Shown one piece after another: positions 37,977 to 46,004 of a DNA stretch of 64,000 bases. The DNA is from Limnohabitans sp. 2KL-51. GTDB taxonomy: Bacteria > Pseudomonadota > Gammaproteobacteria > Burkholderiales > Burkholderiaceae_C. Position numbers and translations under genes: made by a program. The stretch spans positions 62,001-126,000 of the forward strand of contig NZ_NESJ01000014.1 in NCBI RefSeq assembly GCF_003063645.1, written 5' to 3'. The first letter of the stretch is position 1, and the number at the start of each line of letters is the position of its first letter. The notes under the pieces are model-generated. The model was not told the DNA's origin, ran no database searches, and worked only from the letters and a program-made list of their open reading frames with translations.

Positions 37977-39110
37977 TCACGCTGCCGGTCCCCAGCCAGC
38001 CTTTTCACGCTGGTCGAGCCACCACTGATAGACCGGCGCCATTTGCCGGTATTCGGGGGCAACCTTGAGCTGCAGGGCGGCATGCTGCACCCAGTAGGGG
38101 TTGGCCAGCATTTCGCGGCCTAGCGCGACAAGATCGGCCTGTCCCTTGGCAATGATGGCCTGTGCATGCTCTGGCTCGATGATCAGGCCGACCGCTATCG
38201 TGGGGATCTGGGCATCACGACGAACGCGCTCGGCATACGGCACCTGAAACCCCATGCGCCGCTTCTCTGCTGTCGCCTGTGTCGCTCTCGTACCGATGCC
38301 ACCCGCTGAACAGTCCATAGCGTCAACGCCACGTGCTTTCAGCTCTCGTGCCAGCAGCACTGATTCGTCGATAGTCCAGCCGCCATCGTCTACCGAAGAG
38401 CAACGAAAAAACAGCGGTTTGTGAGAGGGCCAGCGGGCGCGTACCGCGCTTGTCACTTCCAGAACGAAACGCATGCGGTTGGCCAAGCTGCCGCCCCACC
38501 GGTCGGCGCGAAGATTGGACAGTGGCGAGAGGAATTGATGCAGCAGGTAGCCATGCGCGCCGTGCAGCTCGATCACGTCAAACCCCGCCTCATCAGCCCG
38601 TTGAGCTGCCTGCGCAAAGGCATTGATCACAGCCATGATGTCGTCCTCGCCCATCTCGCGGGGCACTGGCCAACCCGGCCCGTGAGCGATGGCGCTGGGG
38701 CCGATCACCTCCCAGTGCGCCTGCCCTTCGATCGGCTGGCTGCGATCGAGTGGGCCATTGCCTTCCCAAGGACGCTGGGTCCCGGCCCGGCGACCCGCGT
38801 GGTTCAGCTGAATACCGACAGCAGCGCCTTGCTGGTGGAGAAAGTCGACGATGCGGCGCAGCGCTGGCACCTGTGCGTCCTGCCACAGACCCAGGTCGCC
38901 GACTGTTCCCAGTCCACGGCGTTCCACCTTACTGGCCTCCATGAACACCAGGCCGGCACCGCCCAGAGCAAACTTGGCGAAATGCGCAAAGTGCCAGTCG
39001 GTGGCGACACCGTCGATGGCGGCGTACTGGGCCATCGGGGACACCATGACCCGATTTTTCAGGGTCAGGCTGCGCAGCGTGAACGGGGAAAACAGTGGAG
39101 ATTCATGCAT
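37977..39110 (-). CDS. Old Yellow Enzyme family NADH:flavin oxidoreductase
   Basis: FMN-dependent TIM-barrel ene-reductase of about 377 residues. It has N-x-V-M-V-S-P-M-A-Q-Y near residue 20, substrate-anion-binding H-G-A-H-G-Y-L-L-H-Q-F-L-S-P, R-x-D-x-W-G-G-S, and C-terminal L-G-R-E-M-L-A-N-P-Y-W. The start at M-H-E-S-P-L-F-S-P matches the usual N-terminus; an upstream in-frame start 15 codons earlier is less likely. In the YqjM-like subgroup the first motif normally carries Cys (P-M-C-Q-Y), which tunes the flavin potential; here it is Ala. It is the last gene of the minus-strand catabolic operon and convergent with the phosphopantetheinyl transferase gene. Such enzymes reduce activated C=C bonds; the substrate is unknown. 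Confidence 0.9.
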   Translation of the reverse strand: MHESPLFSPFTLRSLTLKNRVMVSPMAQYAAIDGVATDWHFAHFAKFALGGAGLVFMEASKVERRGLGTVGDLGLWQDAQVPALRRIVDFLHQQGAAVGIQLNHAGRRAGTQRPWEGNGPLDRSQPIEGQAHWEVIGPSAIAHGPGWPVPREMGEDDIMAVINAFAQAAQRADEAGFDVIELHGAHGYLLHQFLSPLSNLRADRWGGSLANRMRFVLEVTSAVRARWPSHKPLFFRCSSVDDGGWTIDESVLLARELKARGVDAMDCSAGGIGTRATQATAEKRRMGFQVPYAERVRRDAQIPTIAVGLIIEPEHAQAIIAKGQADLVALGREMLANPYWVQHAALQLKVAPEYRQMAPVYQWWLDQREKAGWGPAA

Positions 39111-39182
39111 GGGAGTGATGTGAGTTCGACAGGGCCACAAGACGGCGAGCCCCAAAACCGGATACGGATGAGGCTCTGGCCA

Positions 39183-40247
39183 TCAGGAAGCATCGAGCAC
39201 ACGATGCGCCAGCGCCTGTCCGGTGGCCTCCGTCCCGAGCTTTCCCCCTACGTCGGACGTGGCCTGCCCCTGTGAAATCGCATCCACCACCGCAGAATCG
39301 ATCGCTGCAGCCGCCTTCAGAAAGGACTCGAGGCCTTGTCGCTTTCCATGACTTGCGAGCAGCTGGCTGGCAGACAGAATCAGGGCACACGGATTGGCCA
39401 TGTTCATGCCAGCGATGTCCGGCGCTGAGCCATGGGCAGCCTGGGCCATCGCGTGCAGATCACCGGCGTTGAGGGATCCGCCCAGTCCCAGGCTACCGGA
39501 GAGTTCTGCGGTGAGGTCGCTCAGGATGTCGCCAAACATGTTGGTGGTGACGATGACATCGAACCGGGCCGGGTTGCGAACGACGTGCGCCATCATCGCG
39601 TCAACGATGCAATCGTCCACCACCAGATCCGGGTAGTGGCTGGCCACTTCACGGCAAATTTGGATGAACATCCCGTCGCCCAGCTTCAGTACGTTGGCCT
39701 TGTGCACGATGGTCAAGCGGCGACGCCGCGTCATGGCCAGCTCGCAGGCTGCCCGGGCCACGCGCTCGCAACAGTGACGGGTGATGCGACGCAGCGAGAT
39801 CACCACGTCCGGCGTGATCAGCATCTCACTGCTGCCCGACTCGATGTTCCGGTCCGCATAAAACCCCTCTGTGTTTTCGCGCACAACCACCAGGTCGAAC
39901 GCGCCCACCTTGCTGGGCACACCGGGGTAAGTCCGGGCCGGTCGCACGTTGGCGTAGAGATCGAGCGCTTTGCGAAAGAACTTGGACGGATTGATCTCGC
40001 CCTTGGATTCATCCTTGAAATCGTACGTCGCCATCGGCCCCAGGATCAGCCCATCGGCTTGGCGCACCTTTTCGAGCAGCGCGGGCGTGACAGTCGCGCC
40101 ATGCCGGCGCAGGCTCTCATGGCCAGCGATATCGGGCATGAAATCAAGCCCGAGAGCAAAGCGACGCGAAGCCGCTTCGAGCACCGCCATCGTGGCAGAA
40201 GCAATCTCTGGGCCGATGCCATCTCCCGGCAGAAGAACTATTTTCAT
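39183..40247 (-). CDS. Isocitrate/isopropylmalate dehydrogenase family protein
   Basis: Protein of 354 residues of the NAD(P)-dependent beta-decarboxylating dehydrogenase family. It has L-P-G-D-G-I-G-P-E-I at the N-terminus, V-V-R-E-N-T-E-G-F-Y in the middle, H-K-A-N-V-L-K-L, the metal-binding D-x-x-x-D of V-D-D-C-I-V-D-A, N-M-F-G-D-I-L-S-D, and H-G-S-A-P-D-I-A-G. It would oxidise and decarboxylate a 2-hydroxy-3-carboxy acid such as tartrate, a malate derivative or isocitrate. The placement among catabolic genes, with no leuC/leuD neighbours, argues against leucine biosynthesis. The exact substrate cannot be read from the sequence. Confidence 0.9.
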   Translation of the reverse strand: MKIVLLPGDGIGPEIASATMAVLEAASRRFALGLDFMPDIAGHESLRRHGATVTPALLEKVRQADGLILGPMATYDFKDESKGEINPSKFFRKALDLYANVRPARTYPGVPSKVGAFDLVVVRENTEGFYADRNIESGSSEMLITPDVVISLRRITRHCCERVARAACELAMTRRRRLTIVHKANVLKLGDGMFIQICREVASHYPDLVVDDCIVDAMMAHVVRNPARFDVIVTTNMFGDILSDLTAELSGSLGLGGSLNAGDLHAMAQAAHGSAPDIAGMNMANPCALILSASQLLASHGKRQGLESFLKAAAAIDSAVVDAISQGQATSDVGGKLGTEATGQALAHRVLDAS

Positions 40248-40300
40248 GGTGCTTGATTTCCGGGCGATGCCCTGTTGAAGACAAAGGCAAGCATGTGAGA

Positions 40301-41794
40301 TCAGCTTGTGTGGACGCGGCCCAGCGGTTTGAGACGAACGCCAGAACGAAGCTTGCGGAAGGGGTAATCGCTGGGATCGGCCCCGTAGTAGCCGGGCGCC
40401 AGCACAACCAGAACAGCCTCGGCCAGGGGCTCGAACTCCGCCCGGTAGTGACAGGTGCTCTTAAGCGCAAGGATCTTCTGCGCTGCGGGCTCGACGCCCA
40501 GATGGCGAAATGGCGCTTGGTCGTAGGCTTGCGCACGCTTGCTGGTGACCGCCACACGCACGCCACCCACTCGCAGCAGCGCCATCAGGCCCAGATCCAC
40601 CTGGCGACCGCCGGTGACCGCACCGGTCGTCATGAACTGCCCACTGCCCAGCGCCTCAATCGTGAATGAGGCTGAAAACGGCGTCACGCCCTGCGGACCG
40701 GACCGGCCGCCCAGGTCCAGCGTCAGCAGTTGGCCCACACCGGCCGCATGCGCTGCCGCTGCCGCTTGGGCGTCGCAAAGCAATCCCATCACGGCCCCCT
40801 GCGCATCAGCCGCCACGAGCGCCTTGAGCAAGCCCGTGGCATCTGCGGTGCCACCGCAGCCCGGGTTGTCTTGCGTGTCGGCGAGCACAACCGGACGATT
40901 GGCGGTCTGCGCGATGGCGATGGCGCGCGCCACCCCTTCCTGCGGTGAGAACATTTCCTCGGCAAACTGCCCCTCCCGCTCGACGATCGCATCGAACATC
41001 ACATCAGCTGCACGGTCCGCCGCGTCCTGAGTCCAGGCATGCGCAATGACGGAGGGACCACACCAGTGCAGGTCAGAGGGAGGAAACCCGGCCAGGTAGG
41101 ACAGGTTCACTACCTCCTTTTCGAGCACCTGGGAGAGACTGACCACGTGCTGGGAGGGATCGACCATCGTGCATTGGCCGTTGAGCGGAATTAGAAACGG
41201 CAATTTGCGCAATGCACGACCAGTGGGCCGACCACGCGCGAGCAGCGTCTCACAGACCTGGGCCGCATAGCCGCCGGTTTCGATGCGGTCCACGTGCGGA
41301 TAGGTGCGGTAGGCGATCAGCCCGTCGGTCAGTTGCACCATCTCTGGCGTGACATTGGCATGGTAGTCCAGGCTAATCACGATAGGCACCTGCTCGCCCA
41401 CCGCCGCACGGACCCTTCGCAGCAGCTCACCCTCTCCGTCCTCGAAGTCATCGGTCACCATCGCACCATGCAGGTCGAGATAGACCGCATCCAGGGGCAT
41501 GGCCTGCGACAACAGGCCCACGATGCTGCCCGCAATGCGCTCGAAGGCGTCACGCGTGACCATTCCGCCCGCACCGCCACTGGTCCACAGCAGCGGTACC
41601 AGGTCGTGCGAACTGCGCATGGCCCGAATGAACCCGGTGATCGCAAAGCTGGTGTCGCTCAGCCAGGTCAGTACCTCGTCGCCGTACACCAGGGGCGGAC
41701 GGTCGCGATGCGAAGCGAAATAGGAAAAATCGGTGCGCGAGTCGACGAAGCAGTTGGTCTCGTGCTGGAAACCGGCGATTGCGATGCGTGCCAT
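40301..41794 (-). CDS. M81 family metallopeptidase (MlrC-like)
   Basis: Protein of 497 residues. The N-terminus M-A-R-I-A-I-A-G-F-Q-H-E-T-N is typical of the family. D-L-H-G-A-M, D-Y-H-A-N-V and R-T-Y-P-H-V-D carry the putative metal ligands, and D-N-P-G-C-G-G-T-A-D begins the second domain. The founding member, MlrC, cleaves linear fragments of microcystin. Other members are widespread in Burkholderiales with unknown amide substrates. It is 15 bases downstream of an SDR gene remnant and followed by the isocitrate-type dehydrogenase gene. Although it lies close to a lipopeptide cluster, its base composition and operon partners place it in the catabolic block, so a role in lipopeptide breakdown is only a possibility. 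Confidence 0.88.
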   Translation of the reverse strand: MARIAIAGFQHETNCFVDSRTDFSYFASHRDRPPLVYGDEVLTWLSDTSFAITGFIRAMRSSHDLVPLLWTSGGAGGMVTRDAFERIAGSIVGLLSQAMPLDAVYLDLHGAMVTDDFEDGEGELLRRVRAAVGEQVPIVISLDYHANVTPEMVQLTDGLIAYRTYPHVDRIETGGYAAQVCETLLARGRPTGRALRKLPFLIPLNGQCTMVDPSQHVVSLSQVLEKEVVNLSYLAGFPPSDLHWCGPSVIAHAWTQDAADRAADVMFDAIVEREGQFAEEMFSPQEGVARAIAIAQTANRPVVLADTQDNPGCGGTADATGLLKALVAADAQGAVMGLLCDAQAAAAAHAAGVGQLLTLDLGGRSGPQGVTPFSASFTIEALGSGQFMTTGAVTGGRQVDLGLMALLRVGGVRVAVTSKRAQAYDQAPFRHLGVEPAAQKILALKSTCHYRAEFEPLAEAVLVVLAPGYYGADPSDYPFRKLRSGVRLKPLGRVHTS

Positions 41795-41808
41795 GCGTGG
41801 GTCCGTAT

Positions 41809-41925
41809 TCAGTAAAAGTCCGAACCGCGGTCAATTCCGAGGGCGGTTCCGGTGATGAAGGAAGATTCGTCGCTGGTGAAAAAAACGGGCTGCGCCACCG
41901 CCTTAGTCGTCACGAACCAGTGCAT
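41809..41925 (-). pseudogene. 3' remnant of a short-chain dehydrogenase/reductase gene
   Basis: In one minus-strand frame the 38 codons before the stop at 41809 contain A-V-A-Q-P-V-F-F-T-S-D-E, followed by S-S-F-I-T-G-T-A-L-G-I-D-R-G. This is the conserved C-terminal end of SDR enzymes (F-L-A-S-D-E-S-S-F-I-T-G-x-x-L-x-V-D-G-G). An in-frame stop just upstream at about 41935 and the closely preceding deacetylase gene show that the rest of the SDR gene is gone. It sits between the second polysaccharide-deacetylase gene and the M81 gene, where a deletion has apparently removed most of an operon member. Confidence 0.7.
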
Positions 41926-41947
41926 CCGGAGCATCTACCCAGCAGCA

Positions 41948-42829
41948 CTAAAGGGGTTTGACCGCCAATTCACCCCGGTAAGGCGTCACGCGCAGTGTCT
42001 CCCGGTGAGCATCGATCGGATCGGATTCGGGCGTGAGGCCGCTGGCCAGGGTCAATGCCGCGATCTGGGAACCGGTCATAAACCGCACACCGGGGCGTGA
42101 CCCCATATGGGTCAGCAGCTCTTCCAGCGCTGCGATGCGCGCTGCGCGCGTGAGCCCCACGTCACCGCGCAGGTGGATGGTAAGCGGCACAAGACAACCT
42201 TCCCGCTCAAGCGCGTCAAACTCTTCACGCCAAATCTTCATCAACCGCGCATGTGTGTGGCGCGCCGAGAGGGCCAGCGAATCGTCGAGCGCCCAGACGC
42301 CCGGGATTTCGGCCAACACAGCGCCAGGTCGGGGTGCAATCAGGTAAGGCAGGTCATCGTCCTGGAACGACGCGTCGTACTGGAAGCCCAGCTGAGTCAA
42401 CAGATGTAACGTGTTCGAGCTGAGCTCGCCGCCCGAAGCACGAAAGCCCTTGGGCACCACTCCACAGATCTCGGACAGTACGTCACGACCGCGACGAAGG
42501 GCGTCTTCTTCCGTGTCCCCTAGGCTGGACAGCGGCGTGTGGTCCCAGCCGCGTCCCCCAATTTCGTGTCCCGCATCGTGGATTTCGCGCACGGCTGAGC
42601 GGTGTCGAACTGCATCATCGCCATTGACGAAAACCGTGGCGGCGATCGAGCGTCGCTGCAGCATCGCGAGCAGGCGGGGTAACCCGGCACGGACACCGTA
42701 GCGACCATACGAGAAGCGGCCGTAAAGCCGGTCTTCCGTGGTGTGTTTCAGATCAAAGGATTCGGCATCGAAGTGGATCGACACCAGCACGGCGCAGCGC
42801 ACGCCATCGGGCCAGCGGAATGTTTTCAT
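41948..42829 (-). CDS. Polysaccharide deacetylase-fold protein 2
   Basis: Protein of about 293 residues with the NodB-homology fold: V-S-I-H-F-D-A-E-S with the metal/catalytic Asp, G-H-E-I-G-G-R-G-W-D-H-T carrying metal-binding histidines, and G-F-R-A-S-G-G-E. The ATG at 42829 is chosen because it overlaps the stop codon of the preceding paralogue as ATGA and gives the expected N-terminus M-K-T-F-R-W-P-D-G. Proteins of this type with F-D-x-E motifs, near peptidase and amidase genes, often hydrolyse small amides (for example PuuE-type allantoinase) rather than polysaccharides. The substrate is unknown. It is probably translationally coupled to the gene at 42826-43656. Confidence 0.85.
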   Translation of the reverse strand: MKTFRWPDGVRCAVLVSIHFDAESFDLKHTTEDRLYGRFSYGRYGVRAGLPRLLAMLQRRSIAATVFVNGDDAVRHRSAVREIHDAGHEIGGRGWDHTPLSSLGDTEEDALRRGRDVLSEICGVVPKGFRASGGELSSNTLHLLTQLGFQYDASFQDDDLPYLIAPRPGAVLAEIPGVWALDDSLALSARHTHARLMKIWREEFDALEREGCLVPLTIHLRGDVGLTRAARIAALEELLTHMGSRPGVRFMTGSQIAALTLASGLTPESDPIDAHRETLRVTPYRGELAVKPL

Positions 42830-43656
42830 GCGACGTGCACCTCTTCCAGGGCCTGCGGATGCGCCAGGCACCATTGCGCAAATTCAGACGACGAGAAGAA
42901 ATGCACGCCGTCGTGCTGCTTCATGTATTGGATGATCTGCTCCATCAGCCAAGTGCGCACCGGTGTGCCCGACCCCCAGCCAGAGCGCGGATGAACGCAC
43001 AGCACGAAAAAGCGATCTTGGTCGTAGATGGCATCGAATTCAGACTTCCACTGCTCCAGCACTTCGGACGGCGGCGTATGGCTGAACTTGAAAAAGGGAA
43101 AGTCGTCCAGGCTGTACGTGTTGTTCGGCAACTCCAGGATCCAGTCGTCCTGCACGGTGCCAAAGCGCAACCGGTACGGAAGATCGTAGTCCTTGTCGCT
43201 GGAGTCGTAGAGGTAGCCCATCTCGCGCAGGACGCGCATGGTGTTGGCCGTCTTGCGCCCCGAGGGTGAGCGCCAGCCCTGCACGGGTTGCCCAGTGATT
43301 TCGCGCAACAGCGCATCGGTCCGGTGCAGCAGCGGGGTCTCTTCGTCCGCCGGCATGTCCCAGGCTTCATGCAGCCAGCCGTGCGCAGCCACCTCAAAAC
43401 CGGCTTCGGCGATCTGTTTGACTGTCTCCGGATAACATTGCGCGTCATACCCGGGAACAAAGAACGTGCAGGGCACTTCCTGGCGCTTGAGCATCTCAAT
43501 GTGCCGAGGAATGCCGCAGCGCGCAGAATAGCGCCCCCAAGAATGCACGCCTTGCGGTGCGATGCCACGACCGACCTCATGGCTGGGCCCATCGAAGTCA
43601 ACCCCCAGTGTGACGGCGCACCGAAAGTGCCCCGCCAGCGATGTCTTGTTCGTCAT
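42826..43656 (-). CDS. Polysaccharide deacetylase-fold protein 1
   Basis: Protein of 276 residues with the NodB fold: V-T-L-G-V-D-F-D-G-P with the catalytic Asp, A-A-H-G-W-L-H-E with metal-ligand histidines, and G-W-R-S-P-S-G. It is a diverged paralogue of the next gene, with which it shares an ATGA overlap. It lacks a signal peptide, so it acts in the cytoplasm, which argues against cell-wall or chitin deacetylation and for hydrolysis of an imported amide or ring. It lies 20 bases downstream of the ketopantoate-reductase-like gene in the minus-strand operon. Confidence 0.85.
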   Translation of the reverse strand: MTNKTSLAGHFRCAVTLGVDFDGPSHEVGRGIAPQGVHSWGRYSARCGIPRHIEMLKRQEVPCTFFVPGYDAQCYPETVKQIAEAGFEVAAHGWLHEAWDMPADEETPLLHRTDALLREITGQPVQGWRSPSGRKTANTMRVLREMGYLYDSSDKDYDLPYRLRFGTVQDDWILELPNNTYSLDDFPFFKFSHTPPSEVLEQWKSEFDAIYDQDRFFVLCVHPRSGWGSGTPVRTWLMEQIIQYMKQHDGVHFFSSSEFAQWCLAHPQALEEVHVA

Positions 43657-43676
43657 TCTTTGTGTCTCCTATGGGC

Positions 43677-44720
43677 CTACGAAGGCCGCTGACTCTGGCA
43701 TACATCGAGAAGCTCCTGGAAAGTTTCCCAGGAAAGCGCGCGACGCCCCTCTTCCACGTCTTGGACAAGACGGATCAACACATCGAGCGCAGGCGTCTGC
43801 ACGCCACCCCGTCGACCGGCCTCTGAGACCTTGCCCAATAGCGGTTCGACCTCGGTCTTGCGCTTGCGCACGGCAAGATCGCGCCAAAAACCGGAATGCT
43901 TTTTCACACTGTTGCGACGCCGCTGCGACAGCAGAGCAATCGAGGCGCGCGCTGCCGATTCTGGCGCACCGTCCATGAACGCGGCTGGATCGAATCCAGT
44001 CAAGGGTACGGTAAGAATGCCTTGTGCACGCGCCACCGCCATCACTTCGCGTCCGAGCGCGTCGAAGACGGCAAAGCGCTTTTCATCAGCGAAATTGGCG
44101 TCCATGCCATCGTTGTTGAGGGACGTGGCGAACAGCATTGCGGCAAAACCGAGCTTGCTCCAGAGGTAGCCCCAGATGTTGTCGGTCAGCACGGCATCGG
44201 GCTCGAACAATTGGAGCAGCCGGTGCAGCTCGGCGCTGCGCTCGCGCGGCACACCGTCGATCTCGCCCACCACCACTTCACCACGCCCGCCGTACACGAT
44301 GCGGCCGGGCTCTATCCAGTCGGCGCCGAAATTAACGAAGCAGCCTATCGTCCGCTGTGCGCCCACCATGGCAGCAATCGTGAGCTCGTTCAGGCCGTTT
44401 TGGGCCGACACGACATAACCGTTTTGCGCAAGGTGCGGCGCCAGGGACTGCACGGCCTCCTCGGTGGCGAGCGCCTTGACTGCGAGGACGATGCGCGTGT
44501 AAGTGCCCCGCAATTGCGCCGGCGTGCAGGCTGGCATCTGGGCGGTGAAGTTGTCGATGGATCCCTCGATCTTCAGCCCCGTGGTCTGGCACGCCTGCAC
44601 ATGCTCGGGCTGGATGTCCACCAGCAACACGGGGACGCCAGCCCGTGCCCAATAGGCCGCCAGGGTCCCGCCAATGGCACCGCCGCCCCAGACCACCAGA
44701 GGGTCTTGCGGGCTCATGTC
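43677..44720 (-). CDS. Ketopantoate reductase (ApbA/PanE) family NAD(P)-dependent oxidoreductase
   Basis: Protein of about 347 residues. The N-terminal Rossmann fold has V-V-W-G-G-G-A-I-G-G (the G-x-G-x-x-G motif), V-L-L-V-D-I-Q at the end of strand 2, and V-K-A-L-A-T. The A-Q-N-G-L-N-E motif and a helical C-terminal domain follow. The family reduces 2-keto acids such as ketopantoate to 2-hydroxy acids. I place the start at M-S-P-Q-D-P-L, just before the nucleotide-binding strand; in-frame starts 2, 8 and 29 codons upstream are possible. It is the first gene of the minus-strand catabolic operon, and the surrounding genes point to a catabolic 2-hydroxy/2-keto acid rather than pantothenate. Confidence 0.85.
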   Translation of the reverse strand, partial: DMSPQDPLVVWGGGAIGGTLAAYWARAGVPVLLVDIQPEHVQACQTTGLKIEGSIDNFTAQMPACTPAQLRGTYTRIVLAVKALATEEAVQSLAPHLAQNGYVVSAQNGLNELTIAAMVGAQRTIGCFVNFGADWIEPGRIVYGGRGEVVVGEIDGVPRERSAELHRLLQLFEPDAVLTDNIWGYLWSKLGFAAMLFATSLNNDGMDANFADEKRFAVFDALGREVMAVARAQGILTVPLTGFDPAAFMDGAPESAARASIALLSQRRRNSVKKHSGFWRDLAVRKRKTEVEPLLGKVSEAGRRGGVQTPALDVLIRLVQDVEEGRRALSWETFQELLDVCQSQRPS

Positions 44721-45059
44721 CATCACCGACACGATGTGGCCCATGCGATCAAGACTGCGGCGGCATCTGGCACTCTGGAGACTCCTGATGGTGGGTGGAC
44801 GTGGCACTCAACACACAACAGGACCGTGACTGTCATCACGGGAGGCCTCTTGGGCTGTCAGAGTCATCTTATCGGAAATCGCCTTCGGCAGCCGTGTCGT
44901 TTTTTCCAAGCAGCCCGCATCCACATCAAAGGTACACAGAGGTTCAAAAAGACGCCTAGCTTTTGGACCGACCGCGCCGAGACGGGCCAATTTGTTGCGG
45001 GTAAACCCCGATGACGAAAGCCTACTCGGCTCCTACGATGAATTCACGCAAGGGTTGTG
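44721..45059. other. Divergent intergenic/regulatory region of the catabolic cluster
   Basis: About 340 GC-rich bases between the ketopantoate-reductase-like gene (minus) and the nitroreductase gene (plus). Part of it may encode the N-terminus of the former if an upstream start is used. It should contain both promoters. I see no recognisable protein and could not fix a promoter or operator. Confidence 0.4.
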
Positions 45060-45929
45060 ATGACCATCTCGGCTTGTTCACTCCAAATGGATTTCATGCG
45101 AACAGCGACCGCTCCCTCTCCCCACGAACGACTCAAGACACGCTACGGCGACAATTGCGCAGCTGCCCCATCCGCATGGTCCGACGTGATCGACCACTTG
45201 CTCGACCACCGCTCGGTGCGCAAGTACCTGCCGGATCCCGTGACCGATGCCCAGTTGCACGCGATCCTTGCGGCAGCCCAATCGGCCCCCTCCTCATCTA
45301 ACCTTCACGCCTGGAGCGTGGTGGCCGTCACGGATCCGGATTTGCGCGACCGCCTGTCGCAGCTGGTCGGAAACCAGCCGCAGGTCAGTCAGGCCCCCAT
45401 GCAGCTCGTCTGGCTGGCCGACCTGTCGATGCTGCACCAGGCCTCCCGTGAGAAAGAGCAGGCCGCGCAGGGGCTTGATTACCTGGAGATGTTTCTGCTG
45501 GCCGCACTGGATGCGGCCTTGGCTTCACAGAACGCTTCGATTGCTGCGCAATCGATCGGTCTGGCCACCGTCTACATCGGCGGCATCCGCAATCAGATGG
45601 ACAAGGTTGCAGATCTGCTCGGTTTGCCACCGCGCGTGGCGCCCGTTTTTGGCATGTGCCTGGGTACGGCCGATCCGGCCCGGCCCACAGCGATCAAGCC
45701 ACGCCCCCCGCAGTCGGTGGTGCTCCACCGCAACCGTTACGAAAGCCAGGCAGTCATGCCCGGCCTTCAGCACTACGACGAAGTGATGCAGCGTTTCTAC
45801 AAGTCGCAATCCATGGAAGCCGACAGCTGGATCCTACGATCTCTCAATCGCGTCGCTACACCTGCTTCACTCACAGGCAGGGATCGCCTGCGAGAGATGC
45901 TGATGCAACTGGGTTTTCCTTTGAAATAG
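45060..45929 (+). CDS. NfsA-type nitroreductase (FMN-dependent NAD(P)H oxidoreductase)
   Basis: Protein of about 289 residues with the nitroreductase fold: H-R-S-V-R-K-Y near residue 51, A-A-Q-S-A-P-S-S-S-N-L-H-A-W-S for FMN binding, D-A-A-L-A-S-Q-N-A-S-I-A-A-Q-S-I-G-L, and Y-I-G-G-I-R-N. These match oxygen-insensitive NADPH nitroreductases of the NfsA/FRP group. AAGGG sits five bases before the ATG at 45060, with an in-frame GTG one codon upstream. The 40 or so residues before the first conserved motif exceed the usual length, so the ATG at 45096 is an alternative. It is the first plus-strand gene of the catabolic cluster. Confidence 0.88.
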   Translation: MTISACSLQMDFMRTATAPSPHERLKTRYGDNCAAAPSAWSDVIDHLLDHRSVRKYLPDPVTDAQLHAILAAAQSAPSSSNLHAWSVVAVTDPDLRDRLSQLVGNQPQVSQAPMQLVWLADLSMLHQASREKEQAAQGLDYLEMFLLAALDAALASQNASIAAQSIGLATVYIGGIRNQMDKVADLLGLPPRVAPVFGMCLGTADPARPTAIKPRPPQSVVLHRNRYESQAVMPGLQHYDEVMQRFYKSQSMEADSWILRSLNRVATPASLTGRDRLREMLMQLGFPLK

Positions 45930-46004
45930 TCGCCCCCGGGGAAGTCAGAGCGCGTAACTGACGGCGCACTTCCTCTTTTCTTTTCCAACCCGGAGACAAC
46001 GGAT

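Noticed and set aside
38421..39275. Plus-strand frame of 284 codons opposite the Old Yellow Enzyme gene.
   Set aside because: It is fully antisense to a well-supported gene, with no family resemblance.
40301..41794. The MlrC-like peptidase as a dedicated degradation or resistance enzyme for the neighbouring lipopeptide.
   Set aside because: It belongs to a GC-rich catabolic operon across a sharp composition boundary, and M81 proteins are common in Burkholderiales without any peptide cluster.
43896..45014. Long open plus-strand frame across the ketopantoate-reductase-like gene, and similar long frames opposite the Bug1, M28, C45 and dehydrogenase genes.
   Set aside because: They are antisense to clear genes in GC-rich DNA, contain no recognisable motifs, and reflect codon bias.
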